A stretch of DNA of 64,000 bases from DAOUJH01 sp965116555 (GTDB lineage Bacteria; Chloroflexota; Dehalococcoidia; Lucifugimonadales; QGNO01), in NCBI GenBank assembly GCA_965116555.1, contig OZ220698.1, forward strand, positions 124,001 to 188,000, given 5' to 3'. A program made the position numbers and the translations under genes. Under the pieces are notes generated by a model. It worked only from the letters and a program-made list of their open reading frames with translations. It was not told where the DNA came from and did not search any database. This document shows, in pieces, positions 51,569 through 63,458 of the stretch. The stretch's first letter is position 1. Each line of letters starts with the position of its first letter.

Positions 51569-52192
51569 TTGCGAAGCTACTGCGAAATCCTAAGAGTCAC
51601 TATACCTGATAGAGATGCTGGCCTACCTGTTCATCTTAAACTTCAACAGGTATACGATGACCCACCTGACACTCCAGGCTCTTACTACTGCCTTTCTTGG
51701 CGGACGCCTTGGCCTAGCGGATTAGCTAACAGGCGTATTTATCACACTCGCCAAGATGGATTCTGGAGAATCCCAGTCTCGGTTGCTCTTGACCTATTGG
51801 ATCGAGCTGAACTGCATGGAATGCTTGATGAACAGTACGACGACCCGCTAGTACGGTTCGGTACGCCTGATATCGTAATCATCGACTCGCGAAACTTGGA
51901 TCGAAAGGCATACGAAGCGGAAAGACAGTCCATCATCCATGACAGTTTGGATCATGATTGGGGCGCAGCCCCTGTATTCGTAATCGTCGGTTTTGCCGAA
52001 TGGCGCAAGATTATGATAGTTGATGCCGAGCGGGCAATATGTACCTTCCGATCAACTACAACAGATGACTCTTATCCGTCACAAATGAAACTCACTGGCG
52101 GCCTGACACCTCCGTGGCAATTGGATAGGTCAATGCAGGATGCCAGCAGCGCAATGATGCGGAGATTCCGGCAGACTCTGCTAGAACTCTGA
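51569..52192 (+). CDS. Hypothetical protein, lower GC, inserted next to deacetylase stub
   Basis: A 207-residue protein of no recognised family, starting at a TTG exactly 6 nt after AAGGAGG. It is soluble, with acidic middle parts (LDLLDRAELHGMLDEQYDDP) and no clear catalytic motif. The gene is visibly more AT-rich than its neighbours. It sits between a 21-bp direct repeat that is the 5' end of the deacetylase genes (51514-51534 and 52323-52343), suggesting arrival by recombination at that sequence. Longer readings from 51524 would run through the stub. Confidence 0.65.
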   Translation: MRSYCEILRVTIPDRDAGLPVHLKLQQVYDDPPDTPGSYYCLSWRTPWPSGLANRRIYHTRQDGFWRIPVSVALDLLDRAELHGMLDEQYDDPLVRFGTPDIVIIDSRNLDRKAYEAERQSIIHDSLDHDWGAAPVFVIVGFAEWRKIMIVDAERAICTFRSTTTDDSYPSQMKLTGGLTPPWQLDRSMQDASSAMMRRFRQTLLEL

Positions 52193-52310
52193 CGTAAGCT
52201 GAGTTGGGGTATAGTGTCTTCGAAAGTAAGCTCTGTGGATGCGCTGGTACGGGTAATATAAACTCACCCGTGATAACTATAGGCTTATTCAACGAAAGAA
52301 GGGAGAATCT

Positions 52311-53210
52311 ATGGTCACCGAACGCGATTTCATTGGATACGGCCCAAACCCGCCCCAAGTAGAGTGGCCCAACGGAGCACGCATCGCGGTTTCAGTAGTG
52401 GTCAACTACGAGGAAGGCGCGGAATACTCGATTTTGGACGGCGACTCACAGAGCGAAAGCATGGGGGAGGTGCCGTCGCCGGTTACTCCGGGAGAGCGCG
52501 ACCTGGCCAACGAGTCCTTCTATGAATATGGAAGCAGGGCAGGGGTCTGGCGCATTCTCCGTATTTTCGACCAGGTCAACCTGAAGAGCACGTTCTACGT
52601 GTGCGCCCTGGCCCTGGAACGCAACCCAGAGGTGGGCCCCGCCATCGTGGAAGGCGGACACGAGGTGATGGGGCACGGCTACCGTTGGGAGGAGTACTTT
52701 AATATGGACCGTGACGCGGAACGCGAAGCCATCCGCAAAGCGGTGGCCTCCATCACCAGGACAACCGGTGAACGGCCCCTGGGTTGGTATACCCGCTACG
52801 GCCCCAGCGTCAACACAAGGGACCTGGTCGTGGAGGAAGGCGGCTTCCTGTACGACTGCAACTCGTATGCGGACGATCTGCCCTTCTACACCAGCGTCGA
52901 CGGCAAGCCGTGGCTGGTCGTGCCCTACTCGCTGGAGGTGAACGACGTCAAGTACTGGCGGGGAGGCATGGCCAATCCCAACGATTTCTACGATGCCATG
53001 CGCAACACCTTTGATTTCCTCTACGAAGAAGGGGCAACGCACCCCAAGATGATGTCCATAGGGTTGCACTGCCGCATAGTGGGAAAGCCGGCGCGGGCCG
53101 CCGTTCTCAAGCGGTTCCTGGAGTACGCTACTTCACTGCCTGACGTCTGGTTTGCCCGCAGGATAGACATTGCTCGCTGGTGGCTGGATAAATATCCACC
53201 CCAGTCGTAG
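52311..53210 (+). CDS. PuuE-like polysaccharide deacetylase family protein, copy 1
   Basis: A 299-residue NodB-fold protein of the allantoinase PuuE type. It begins RDFIGYGPNPPQVEWPNGARI, has NYEEGAEYS, YEYGSRAGVWRILRIF, EVMGHGYRWEEY (metal-binding His region) and GWYTRYGPSVNTRDL. PuuE proteins hydrolyse allantoin in purine degradation without the usual metal set; other members deacetylate sugars. No other purine-catabolism gene is near. GAAGGGAGAATCT precedes the ATG. It is followed at 86 bases by a paralogue. Confidence 0.85.
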   Translation: MVTERDFIGYGPNPPQVEWPNGARIAVSVVVNYEEGAEYSILDGDSQSESMGEVPSPVTPGERDLANESFYEYGSRAGVWRILRIFDQVNLKSTFYVCALALERNPEVGPAIVEGGHEVMGHGYRWEEYFNMDRDAEREAIRKAVASITRTTGERPLGWYTRYGPSVNTRDLVVEEGGFLYDCNSYADDLPFYTSVDGKPWLVVPYSLEVNDVKYWRGGMANPNDFYDAMRNTFDFLYEEGATHPKMMSIGLHCRIVGKPARAAVLKRFLEYATSLPDVWFARRIDIARWWLDKYPPQS

Positions 53211-53223
53211 ACGGGTATTGTGA

Positions 53224-53243
53224 GGGCGGTTCACGAACCGCCC
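53224..53243. repeat. Palindromic repeat GGGCGGTTC/GAACCGCCC
   Basis: Perfect 9-bp arms around a 2-nt loop between the tandem deacetylase genes. This GGGCGGTTCGTGAACCGCCC-like element is of the kind dispersed in intergenic regions of several phyla. It may also act as a hairpin that partly ends transcription of the first gene. Confidence 0.75.
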
Positions 53244-53295
53244 CTACGGGAGTGAGCGGGAAAAGCGTCCGCATCGCCATTAAACAGGAGGAGCT

Positions 53296-54174
53296 ATGGT
53301 CACGGAACGCGATTTCATTGGATACGGCCCAAATCCGCCTAGAGTGGAGTGGCCCAACGGGGCCCGAATCGCGGTTTCCGTGGTGGTCAACTACGAAGAG
53401 GGCTCCGAGTACTCCGTGCTGGACGGAGACCCCCAAGGAGAACTGCCGTCCCTGGTCGAGCCCGGCCAGCGCGACCTCTATATGGAGTCTACCCATGAAT
53501 ACGGAAGCCGGGCCGGAGTATGGCGCGTCTTCGATATTCTGCAGGAGTACAACGTCAGAGCCACCTTCTTCGGCTGCGCGCTGGCGTTGGAACGCAACCC
53601 CTACGTTGGTCCGGAAATCATCAAGCGGGGCCACGATTTGGTGGGGCACGGCTACCGGTGGGAGACGTACTACCAGATGGACCGCGATACTGAAAGGGAG
53701 CTCATTCACAAGGCGGTGGAGTCGTTCATCAAGACCACCGGCCAGCGCCCTTTGGGCTGGTACACGCGTGCAACCCCCAGCCTGAACACCCGCGAGCTGT
53801 TGATTGAAGAGGGAGGCTTCCTCTACGACTGCAACTCCTACGCGGACGACCTGCCTTTCTATACCAACGTCAACGGGAGGAAATGGCTGGTCGTGCCCTA
53901 TACGCTGGAGGTGAACGATTTCCAGTTCTTCCAGGGACTCATCGCCCGTCCCAGCGACTTCTACGAGATAATGCGCAGCGCCTTTGACAGGCTCTACGAG
54001 GAAGGGGCAACACATCCCAAGATGATGTCCATAGGCCTTCACTGCCGCATGGTGGGCCGCCCCGCCCGCGCCGTGGCCTTGCAGCGGTTCCTTGAATACG
54101 CCGCGTCTAAACCGGACGTCTGGTTTGCAGGCCGTACGGACATAGCCAAGTGGTGGTTGGAAAGATACCCTTGA
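53296..54174 (+). CDS. PuuE-like polysaccharide deacetylase family protein, copy 2
   Basis: A 292-residue paralogue of the preceding gene, with the same blocks: RDFIGYGPNPPRVEWPNGAR, NYEEGSEYS, EYGSRAGVWRVFDIL, LVGHGYRWETYYQMDRDTE, RPLGWYTR, YDCNSYADDLP and MSIGLHCRMVGRPARA. Divergence is strongest in the middle and near the C-terminus (FQFFQGLIARPSDF against VKYWRGGMANPNDF), which suggests different substrates. ACAGGAGGAGCT precedes the ATG. Confidence 0.85.
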   Translation: MVTERDFIGYGPNPPRVEWPNGARIAVSVVVNYEEGSEYSVLDGDPQGELPSLVEPGQRDLYMESTHEYGSRAGVWRVFDILQEYNVRATFFGCALALERNPYVGPEIIKRGHDLVGHGYRWETYYQMDRDTERELIHKAVESFIKTTGQRPLGWYTRATPSLNTRELLIEEGGFLYDCNSYADDLPFYTNVNGRKWLVVPYTLEVNDFQFFQGLIARPSDFYEIMRSAFDRLYEEGATHPKMMSIGLHCRMVGRPARAVALQRFLEYAASKPDVWFAGRTDIAKWWLERYP

Positions 54175-54229
54175 AGGGGGTGGCCGTAAGGGTGGCCTTG
54201 CTCGCCTGCCCGTCTCACCCCCATCTCAA

Positions 54230-54253
54230 TCTTCCCCCATTCAAGGGGGAAGA
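54230..54253. repeat. Palindrome TCTTCCCCC/GGGGGAAGA
   Basis: Perfect 9-bp arms around ATTCAA, 55 bases after the second deacetylase stop. Could form a terminator-like hairpin but lacks a T-run; also of a dispersed-repeat type. Confidence 0.65.
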
Positions 54254-54359
54254 GGTTTGTAAAACTACCCGCCGCTTAGGGGTTTCGCCAAAGCCCATCC
54301 TTTCTAGGAAGTTTCGGATATAATGCCTCTGCTACACAACGTCATCAAGGAGGGCTCTC

Positions 54360-55040
54360 ATGACGATGACCATAGTTGGCTACGACCCCGTAACGGGTCA
54401 GTTTGGAGGAGCCGTTGCCACCAAGAACCCCGCCGTAGGCTCGCGCGTGCTGCGCGGCATGGGCGAAGTGGGCATGGTCGGCTTCAGCTCAAACGAGACC
54501 CAGCGCCGCCGCGGCATAGCCTTGCTTCAGCTGGGCTTACCCGCCCCCGTTGCCTTGGAAGCGCTGATCAAGGTCAGCAAAGGGCAGGGCCAGTACAGCC
54601 TGATTGACCGGACCGGCGTCTCCGCCGCCTACTCCTCTCCCTCTCTGGCTCCCTGGCATGGCAGCCGCTCCGGTAAGCACTACGCTTGCGGCGCCAACAC
54701 CATGGTCGGGCCGGCGGTGGTGCAGGCGCTGGGAGATACCTTTGAACAGACGGAGAACAGCGGACTGCGCCTGGAAGAGCGACTCCTCATGTGCCTGGAG
54801 GCGGCTCAGGCCACCGGCGGCGACAACAGGGGCAGGCAGTCCGCCGCCATCCAAGTCCACTGGAAGCGCATAGACGCAAACCCCTACCTGGACATTCGAA
54901 TAGATGACCATCCCAACCCAATTCCGGAGCTGAAAGCCGTGACCAAGATTTACCGGCAGGCCTATCCGGAGTACTCCTCTCAGACCTGGCCTGAGCTGGA
55001 CGCCGGCGGTCATCCCATACTCTATCCGGGAAGCTGGTAG
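54360..55040 (+). CDS. DUF1028 (Ntn-hydrolase-like) protein
   Basis: A 226-residue DUF1028 protein: MTIVGYDPVTGQFGGAVATK at the N-terminus, RRRGIALLQLGLPAPVALEAL in the middle and YACGANTMVGPAVVQAL (about 103-119), which are the family's hallmark blocks. The fold resembles Ntn hydrolases, but activity is unproven. An AAGGAGGGCTCTC ribosome site is present, and a perfect TATAAT lies at 54319-54324 without a good -35. It follows the deacetylase pair; a shared role in degrading amidohydrolase-type substrates is a guess. Confidence 0.85.
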   Translation: MTMTIVGYDPVTGQFGGAVATKNPAVGSRVLRGMGEVGMVGFSSNETQRRRGIALLQLGLPAPVALEALIKVSKGQGQYSLIDRTGVSAAYSSPSLAPWHGSRSGKHYACGANTMVGPAVVQALGDTFEQTENSGLRLEERLLMCLEAAQATGGDNRGRQSAAIQVHWKRIDANPYLDIRIDDHPNPIPELKAVTKIYRQAYPEYSSQTWPELDAGGHPILYPGSW

Positions 55041-55146
55041 CACGTTGACATAGCCGCATATGTCATTTAAATTGCTCTGTTGGCACCGGGAGGCGGCTGA
55101 CCGTTGCCACACCCTGGATGGCATCCCTTCTGAAGGAGCGTGAACC

Positions 55147-58314
<3,168 letters not shown>

Positions 58315-58335
58315 CACGTTGATCGACGGGTGGAG

Positions 58336-58728
58336 ATGAATAGCTCAAGAGGATTCCTGTCCGGTCTAGGACCTCTAGTTATCGCGGTTGTGGTAACTGC
58401 GGTGGTAGTCTTCGGGATCTGTTTTATGGTCTGGTACCACTTAGGTGGGGCTGCTTGGCACAGCGGAGTAAGTGTGATTGACGCAACGTTGGTTTCTCCA
58501 CAGGAGCTTGACCTCCTTGTCTCCTCCTGCGGTGGGGCCCCGCAAGTTTTGCTGTGGGAGACGGACGACGAGGTAAAGGTCAAAGTGGTCGCCTTCTCCA
58601 CGCTCAGAGGTCGCTTACTCTGTGCAGAGGTCGTTACAGTCTACCTGGAAGAGCCACTACAAGATCGGATCGTCGTTGACAAGCACAACGGGCAAGTCGT
58701 GACCGTCTGGGCCGCCGATGCTCGGTGA
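58336..58728 (+). CDS. Hypothetical single-span membrane protein
   Basis: About 130 residues: a short N-terminus, one hydrophobic helix (LVIAVVVTAVVVFGICFMVW, about 13-32) and a soluble domain of about 90 residues with HSGVSVIDATLVSPQELDLL and PLQDRIVVDKHNGQVVTVW. No family is recognised. A GTG two codons upstream could also start it. It lies 21 bases after the BNR gene stop. Confidence 0.5.
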   Translation: MNSSRGFLSGLGPLVIAVVVTAVVVFGICFMVWYHLGGAAWHSGVSVIDATLVSPQELDLLVSSCGGAPQVLLWETDDEVKVKVVAFSTLRGRLLCAEVVTVYLEEPLQDRIVVDKHNGQVVTVWAADAR

Positions 58729-58920
58729 GTGCGTTGCGCACGACAGACCGAAGAATCCCCAGTCCCTGCCTACCTGGATAAGCCACCGGAGCATGCTCCG
58801 CTCACCCTGTGCTTTCACACCACCTCTCCGCGAATCTGTAATAAAATGCCTACACTTATGCGGCTTAGCGGATTATCCAATCTTCTGAAGCAGGGTCGTC
58901 GTGGAGGAGGAAGGTCACTC

Positions 58921-59586
58921 TTGGACCTGGAAAAGGAAAAGAGACGGCTCCTGGAGCTGATTTACAGCGAAGTCGACGACCGCAGAGTTGTCGACGCTAT
59001 GGCAAGGGTGCCCAGAGAGGCGTTCGTGCCCGTGGCCAGCAGACACCTTGCCTATGAAGACATCCCGCTGCCCATAGGCAATGGGCAGACGATATCGCAA
59101 CCGCTGATCGTGGCCATGATGGTTTCCCTGCTCAACATCCAGCCCGTCGACAGAGTTCTGGAGGTAGGCACGGGATCGGGGTATCAGGCGGCTGTGCTCT
59201 CTTTGCTTGCCAAAGAGGTGATTACCACGGAACGGTTTGAGAGCCTTGCCGATAGCGCAAGGGAGCGCCTGCAGTCTCTGGGCTATCACAACGTCGCGGT
59301 GCATCAGGCGGGCGATGTCCTGGGGAGTAGCGAGGATTCTCCGTTCCAGGCCATAGTAGTTGCCGCCGCTGCGCCTCGACTGCCCAGGGTGCTGCTCAAG
59401 CAGTTGAGCGAAGGCGGCCGTATGGTTATACCGGTGGGCTCGCGGAGCCAGCAGGACCTTCTGCTCGTTACGAAATCGCACGACGGCTATTCCGTGAAGA
59501 ACCATGGGTCGTGTCGTTTCGTTCCGCTGGTGGGCGCCGGAGCTTGGACGGAACACGAGGCGGAGGGTGGGAGGTTCAACGGATGA
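58921..59586 (+). CDS. pcm: Protein-L-isoaspartate O-methyltransferase
   Basis: A 221-residue SAM-dependent methyltransferase that starts repair of isoaspartyl residues. MARVPREAFVP (about 27-37), YEDIPLPIGNGQTISQP (about 42-58), and DRVLEVGTGSGYQAAVLS (about 76-93) are the family motifs. The TTG at 58921 sits after GGAGGAGGAAGG and gives a standard length. An alternative leaderless start at ATG 58858 is 10 nt after TAAAAT (58842-58847) and would add 21 residues. It overlaps the next gene as ATGA. Confidence 0.9.
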   Translation: MDLEKEKRRLLELIYSEVDDRRVVDAMARVPREAFVPVASRHLAYEDIPLPIGNGQTISQPLIVAMMVSLLNIQPVDRVLEVGTGSGYQAAVLSLLAKEVITTERFESLADSARERLQSLGYHNVAVHQAGDVLGSSEDSPFQAIVVAAAAPRLPRVLLKQLSEGGRMVIPVGSRSQQDLLLVTKSHDGYSVKNHGSCRFVPLVGAGAWTEHEAEGGRFNG

Positions 59587-60209
59587 GTACGCGGAATCCG
59601 CCGCCGGGCTACGTAGAGGTAGACGTATGGACTGCCAGCAGGTTATCCGGGAGAGATTGGGTTGTCCTGGTGATAGGCTTTGTGTTTCTGGCGTATGCCT
59701 CTCTCCAGTTCATGGTCCTAGCCCAGCTGGTATTTACCGGCGTGGACAGTTTCACCATATTGCAAGGGAATATGATTGCCGGGCTTGTCGTAGGGTTAGT
59801 AGTTGGAGGCACTCTGCATGAACTGGCCCACGCAGTAGCCTTCCTGGCGTACGGCGGGCGTCCGCGCTTCGGATTCAAGCCCTGGACAAAGTTCGGCCCG
59901 GTCTTCTGGGTCGGCGCCCCCGGCTGCTACCTGGGCAAGACGAAATTCACAGTAGCGGCGCTTGCGCCGCCGGCGCTCCTGACGGCGTTGCTGCCGCCTG
60001 TTTTGCTCCTTGCACCCGTGGGTGGCCTTGTCCACGCTATAGCGCTGTGGGCCTTCTTCCTGGGGGTCACGGGATCGGCGGGCGACGTTGTCATCCTTAG
60101 TAAAGTGATGCGGTACCCCTCTGGGGCGCTTTTTGAAGATAACGGCGACGGGTTCAAGGTGTACTCAAGCCAAAATGATACAATGCTTCACGGGGCTAAT
60201 CCCCAGTGA
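59583..60209 (+). CDS. DUF3267-like membrane metalloprotease
   Basis: A 208-residue membrane protein with about five helices. HELAH (HExxH-like: HELAHAVAF, about 79-87) follows GLVVGGTL and is the putative zinc site; KPWTKFGPVFWVGAPG (about 100-115) follows. This pattern fits DUF3267 putative site-2-type proteases. The ATG overlaps the pcm stop as ATGA, and its stop overlaps the GTG of gatB, so all three are translationally coupled. Substrate unknown. Confidence 0.75.
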   Translation: MSTRNPPPGYVEVDVWTASRLSGRDWVVLVIGFVFLAYASLQFMVLAQLVFTGVDSFTILQGNMIAGLVVGLVVGGTLHELAHAVAFLAYGGRPRFGFKPWTKFGPVFWVGAPGCYLGKTKFTVAALAPPALLTALLPPVLLLAPVGGLVHAIALWAFFLGVTGSAGDVVILSKVMRYPSGALFEDNGDGFKVYSSQNDTMLHGANPQ

Positions 60210-61714
60210 CCATGACCACAGTAGAGACCGTATACGAAGCCGTAATTGGACTGGAGGTGCACGTTCAGCTCCTCACCAAGAGCAAGATGTTCTGCGCCTG
60301 CCGCGCCGGTTATCAGGGCGCTGAGCCCAACACTGAAGTATGTCCGGTTTGCCTGGGCATGCCCGGCGTCCTTCCCGTGATAAACAAACGCGCCGTGGAG
60401 TTCGTCATGATGACCGGCCTGGCGCTGAACTGCGACATCGCGGATGAGACCAAGTTCGATAGGAAGAACTATCCCTATCCCGATCTGATGAAGGGATACC
60501 AGATCTCTCAGTACGACCAGCCCATAGCCAGCGGCGGGTGGATGTCCATCCCGTCGGACGACGGCGAGAAGAAGGTGCGCGTCAACCGAGTGCACCTGGA
60601 AGAGGACGTGGCCAAGCTGTTCCACCGCACCGGCGAGACGGGAGAGGCCTACAGCCTGCTGGACGTGAACCGCGCCGGTGTGCCCCTCATGGAGATAGTG
60701 GGCGAACCGGACCTGCGCTCGCCGGAGGAGGCACGGCAGTACCTGGTGAAGCTGCGCACCATACTACGTTACCTCGGCGTGTCCACCGCCAACATGGAGG
60801 AGGGCAGCTTCCGCTGCGACGCCAACATCAGCATCCGCCCCCAGGGCAGTGTCGAATTTGGCGCCAAGGTGGAAGTGAAGAACATGAACAGCTTTCGCTC
60901 CGTGTTCCGCGCCCTGCAGCATGAATGGGAGCGCCAGGCTGTGGTCTTGGAAGAGGGAGGCCAGATTGAACAGGAGACGCGAGGCTGGCTGGAAGACAGG
61001 GGGGTGACTGCGTCGCAGCGCTCCAAGGAGCATGCCCATGATTATCGCTACTTCCCGGAGCCTGACCTGACACCGTTGAGGATCAGCCGTCAGTGGGTGG
61101 ACGAGGTGCAGGCAAACATGCCCGAGTTGCCGGACGCCAGGCTCCGTCGCTATGTCGACGAGCTGGGACTGAGCGAGTACAAGGCCGGTCAGCTCACCCT
61201 GGGCACAAGCGCCGCCAGCAGCTATTTTGATTCCGCGATGAGCTACACCAGGGATATGAGTGAAGCGGCCAGGCGCAAGCGGGCCGACGTCCTGTGCAAC
61301 CTGGTTCTGGGCGATGTTGCGCGGTTGTTCAACAGCACCGGCGAGGAGGTGAGCGGCGATAGGATAGATGCCGGACACCTCTTTGAAGTCGCCGCCATGC
61401 TGGAAGAAGGCAAGCTGAGCACCAACATGGCCTCGGAGGTGTTGGACGCATTATTCGAGTCGCCCGAAAAAGCGCCGTCGGATATCGTGAGGGAGAGAGG
61501 CCTGGAGCAGATATCCGATTCTTCCGCCATTCAGGCTGCGGCAGACCAGGCCATTGAAGATAATCCCAAGGCAGTCCAGGACTACATGAACGGCAAGGAG
61601 ACGGCGGTCAAGTTCCTGGTGGGCCAAGTGATGAAGGCAACCAGGGGCCAGGCAAACCCCGCGCTGGCAAACGAGGTGTTGCAGCAGAAGCTGGAGAGTT
61701 TGAAGGAAGGGTGA
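60206..61714 (+). CDS. gatB: Asp-tRNA(Asn)/Glu-tRNA(Gln) amidotransferase subunit B
   Basis: A 502-residue GatB that, with GatA and GatC, converts mischarged Glu-tRNA(Gln) to Gln-tRNA(Gln). It has YEAVIGLEVHVQL (about 10-22), CPVCLGMPGVLP (about 47-58) with the zinc Cys pair, KNYPYPDLMKGYQISQYD (about 91-108), DVNRAGVPLMEIVGEPD and the C-terminal YqeY-like tail domain. The GTG at 60206 overlaps the upstream stop; an ATG two codons later is also possible. gatA and gatC are elsewhere. Confidence 0.96.
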   Translation: MTMTTVETVYEAVIGLEVHVQLLTKSKMFCACRAGYQGAEPNTEVCPVCLGMPGVLPVINKRAVEFVMMTGLALNCDIADETKFDRKNYPYPDLMKGYQISQYDQPIASGGWMSIPSDDGEKKVRVNRVHLEEDVAKLFHRTGETGEAYSLLDVNRAGVPLMEIVGEPDLRSPEEARQYLVKLRTILRYLGVSTANMEEGSFRCDANISIRPQGSVEFGAKVEVKNMNSFRSVFRALQHEWERQAVVLEEGGQIEQETRGWLEDRGVTASQRSKEHAHDYRYFPEPDLTPLRISRQWVDEVQANMPELPDARLRRYVDELGLSEYKAGQLTLGTSAASSYFDSAMSYTRDMSEAARRKRADVLCNLVLGDVARLFNSTGEEVSGDRIDAGHLFEVAAMLEEGKLSTNMASEVLDALFESPEKAPSDIVRERGLEQISDSSAIQAAADQAIEDNPKAVQDYMNGKETAVKFLVGQVMKATRGQANPALANEVLQQKLESLKEG

Positions 61715-61756
61715 CGTTTGGAGTGTTCTCCTAGCTGTGTTGGTAATGGCAAAACA

Positions 61757-61789
61757 CGCTCGCTCCCTTCGACAAGCTCAGGGCGAGCG
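61757..61789. repeat. Palindromic dispersed repeat
   Basis: CGCTCGC (61757-61763) and GCGAGCG (61783-61789) flank CCTTCGACAAGCTCAGG, the same core as at 20355-20395 with different arms. Confidence 0.65.
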
Positions 61790-61830
61790 GTGGTCGGTGC
61801 ATGTCGGTAATGTCTGACCTTGATGCCGGC

Positions 61831-61858
61831 TTGACACCTGAAGCGTCCCTGTTAGAGT
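61831..61858 (+). promoter_or_regulatory. Candidate promoter of secG
   Basis: A perfect TTGACA (61831-61836), a 16-nt spacer, and TAGAGT (61853-61858), about 23 bases before the secG ATG. Confidence 0.5.
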
Positions 61859-61880
61859 TAATGCGAGGAAAAAAGAACAA

Positions 61881-62108
61881 ATGCAGACATATGTAAGCAT
61901 AGCGGCAATAATTCTCTCCGTCGTCCTCATAGCGGTGGTGCTGGCGCAGGTCAGAGGCGGCGGCACCGGCCTGTTCGGCGCAGCCGAGGGTACGTTTCGC
62001 ACCCGCCGTGGGGTAGAGCAGACGCTGTTCCGTTTCACCATTGTGCTTGGGGTTCTCTTCGTAGTGCTGTCACTCATAGGCGTCTGGAGGCCCTGGGAAC
62101 GGTTCTAG
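61881..62108 (+). CDS. secG: Preprotein translocase subunit SecG
   Basis: A 75-residue SecG with two transmembrane helices (about 5-24 and 51-68) and the conserved loop QVRGGGTGLFGAAEGTF (about 23-39). It belongs to the SecYEG channel together with SecE, encoded elsewhere in the window. It is followed by the SAM hydrolase gene after 6 bases. Confidence 0.93.
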   Translation: MQTYVSIAAIILSVVLIAVVLAQVRGGGTGLFGAAEGTFRTRRGVEQTLFRFTIVLGVLFVVLSLIGVWRPWERF

Positions 62109-62114
62109 GGAGCC

Positions 62115-62954
62115 ATGCCGGGCCCGGTAATCACCCTACTCAGCGATTTCGGTCTGTCCGATTCTTACGTCGGGGCCATGAAAGGAGTGATCTCCACCAT
62201 TTGCCCCGGAGCCAGCGTGATCGACATAACGCACGAAGCGCCACCTCAGGATGTGCTGCAAGGGGCGTTCCTCCTGAGCACCGCCTGGCACTTCTTTCCG
62301 TCCGGCACCGTACACGTATCGGTAGTAGACCCCGGCGTTGGAACCGAGCGCAAGCCCCTCCTGGTACGAGTGCGTGACCACTTCTTCCTAGCCCCCGACA
62401 ACGGTATCCTCAGCCTGGTCCTGCCCGCTGAGGACGCCGGAGCCGCTCCCTTCCAGGCCTACCAAGCAGCCGTTCTACCGGGAGTGGAAGCGTTCGCTTT
62501 GACCAATTCCGCGTACTGGCTGCATCCGGTGAGCAACACCTTCCACGGCCGCGACATCTTTGCTCCCGTGGCAGCCAATTTGCTGCTGGGCGCTGCGCCC
62601 GCCGATATGGGAGAGCGCGTGGAGGAGATGGTCAGGCTGGCAGTGCCAAAGCCGCTGTGGAGGGACGGCTTTCTAACCGGCTACGTGCTGCAAGTGGACA
62701 GGTTTGGCAACGTAGTGACCAACATCGTGATGCAGGATATTGCGGAGATGTCGGGTGGAATTGAAATAGAGGTTGGGAAGCGGAAGATAAGCCGCTTCTC
62801 AAACACCTACGGCGATACCGACGAGCTAACGGCTCTCATCGGCGGGCAGGGGTACTTGGAGGTAGCGCTGCCCAACGGGAATGCTGCGCTGGAGTTGGGT
62901 GTGCGGGTCCAGGATAGGGTGGTAGTGCGACGGCTCAGCCCTTCACAACCCTAA
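62115..62954 (+). CDS. SAM hydroxide adenosyltransferase (DUF62 family)
   Basis: A 279-residue protein of the fluorinase/chlorinase-like family. ITLLSDFGLSDSYVGAMKGVI (about 6-26), DITHEAPPQDVLQGAFLL (about 37-54), VVDPGVGTERKPLLV (about 73-87) and a C-terminal beta-barrel. Most free-living members split S-adenosylmethionine with water to adenosine and methionine. No halide-specific context exists. Its 3' end overlaps the convergent MOSC gene by 20 bases. Confidence 0.9.
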   Translation: MPGPVITLLSDFGLSDSYVGAMKGVISTICPGASVIDITHEAPPQDVLQGAFLLSTAWHFFPSGTVHVSVVDPGVGTERKPLLVRVRDHFFLAPDNGILSLVLPAEDAGAAPFQAYQAAVLPGVEAFALTNSAYWLHPVSNTFHGRDIFAPVAANLLLGAAPADMGERVEEMVRLAVPKPLWRDGFLTGYVLQVDRFGNVVTNIVMQDIAEMSGGIEIEVGKRKISRFSNTYGDTDELTALIGGQGYLEVALPNGNAALELGVRVQDRVVVRRLSPSQP

Positions 62955-63450
62955 CCGCGTCTCCCGGTCTCAGCGCGCCGGTTTCCACCACCGTGGCGGT
63001 TACGCCCCTTCGTCCCAGAAAGGCCTTGATGATCTCCTTGTGATGCACGTTGAGCGTGGCGCAGGGAGCGTTCTGGCTGGTAACCCGGACCACGGCGTTC
63101 TCACCCAGTTCCAGGAGATCGCCGGCCTTTAGGTTGGACAGATCGCCGAGGCCGCTGACCTGTATGTTCTCCCCAATGGAACCGGGGCCCAGCTCCACCT
63201 GCAGATGGTCGCTCACCGCTTCCAAGGCTTCCTGGGCCACTATTGTAAGGTGGCGCGTATTCGGCTCAGGGTCGCCGGTCTTCTTGTGCTTGTTTATTGG
63301 GCCGGAGTGGAAGTCGCCCTCTACGCCGTGGGTTCCAATAGCTATCTCAGGCTGGGGATACTTGGGCACGCCGCTTTCCGACCTGAGGCATACCGCTATT
63401 ACTGTTCCATGCTCCAACGTTTGATGCATTGTGCTTGCCGCCTTTGTCAA
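62935..63450 (-). CDS. MOSC domain protein
   Basis: A 171-residue MOSC-domain protein of the bacterial short class. GTHGVEGDFHSG (about 38-49), RHLTIVAQEALE, GPGSIGENIQVSG (about 88-100), and NAPCATLNVHHKEIIKAFLGRRG (about 127-149) with the conserved Cys at about 130. MOSC domains bind molybdenum cofactor or carry sulfur. The target enzyme is not in the window. Confidence 0.85.
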   Translation of the reverse strand: MTKAASTMHQTLEHGTVIAVCLRSESGVPKYPQPEIAIGTHGVEGDFHSGPINKHKKTGDPEPNTRHLTIVAQEALEAVSDHLQVELGPGSIGENIQVSGLGDLSNLKAGDLLELGENAVVRVTSQNAPCATLNVHHKEIIKAFLGRRGVTATVVETGALRPGDAVRVVKG

Positions 63451-63458
63451 ATAGGGGT

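Noticed and set aside
62115..62954. Fluorinase or chlorinase making halogenated metabolites
   Set aside because: Most members of this family are SAM hydrolases and no halogen-metabolism genes are nearby.
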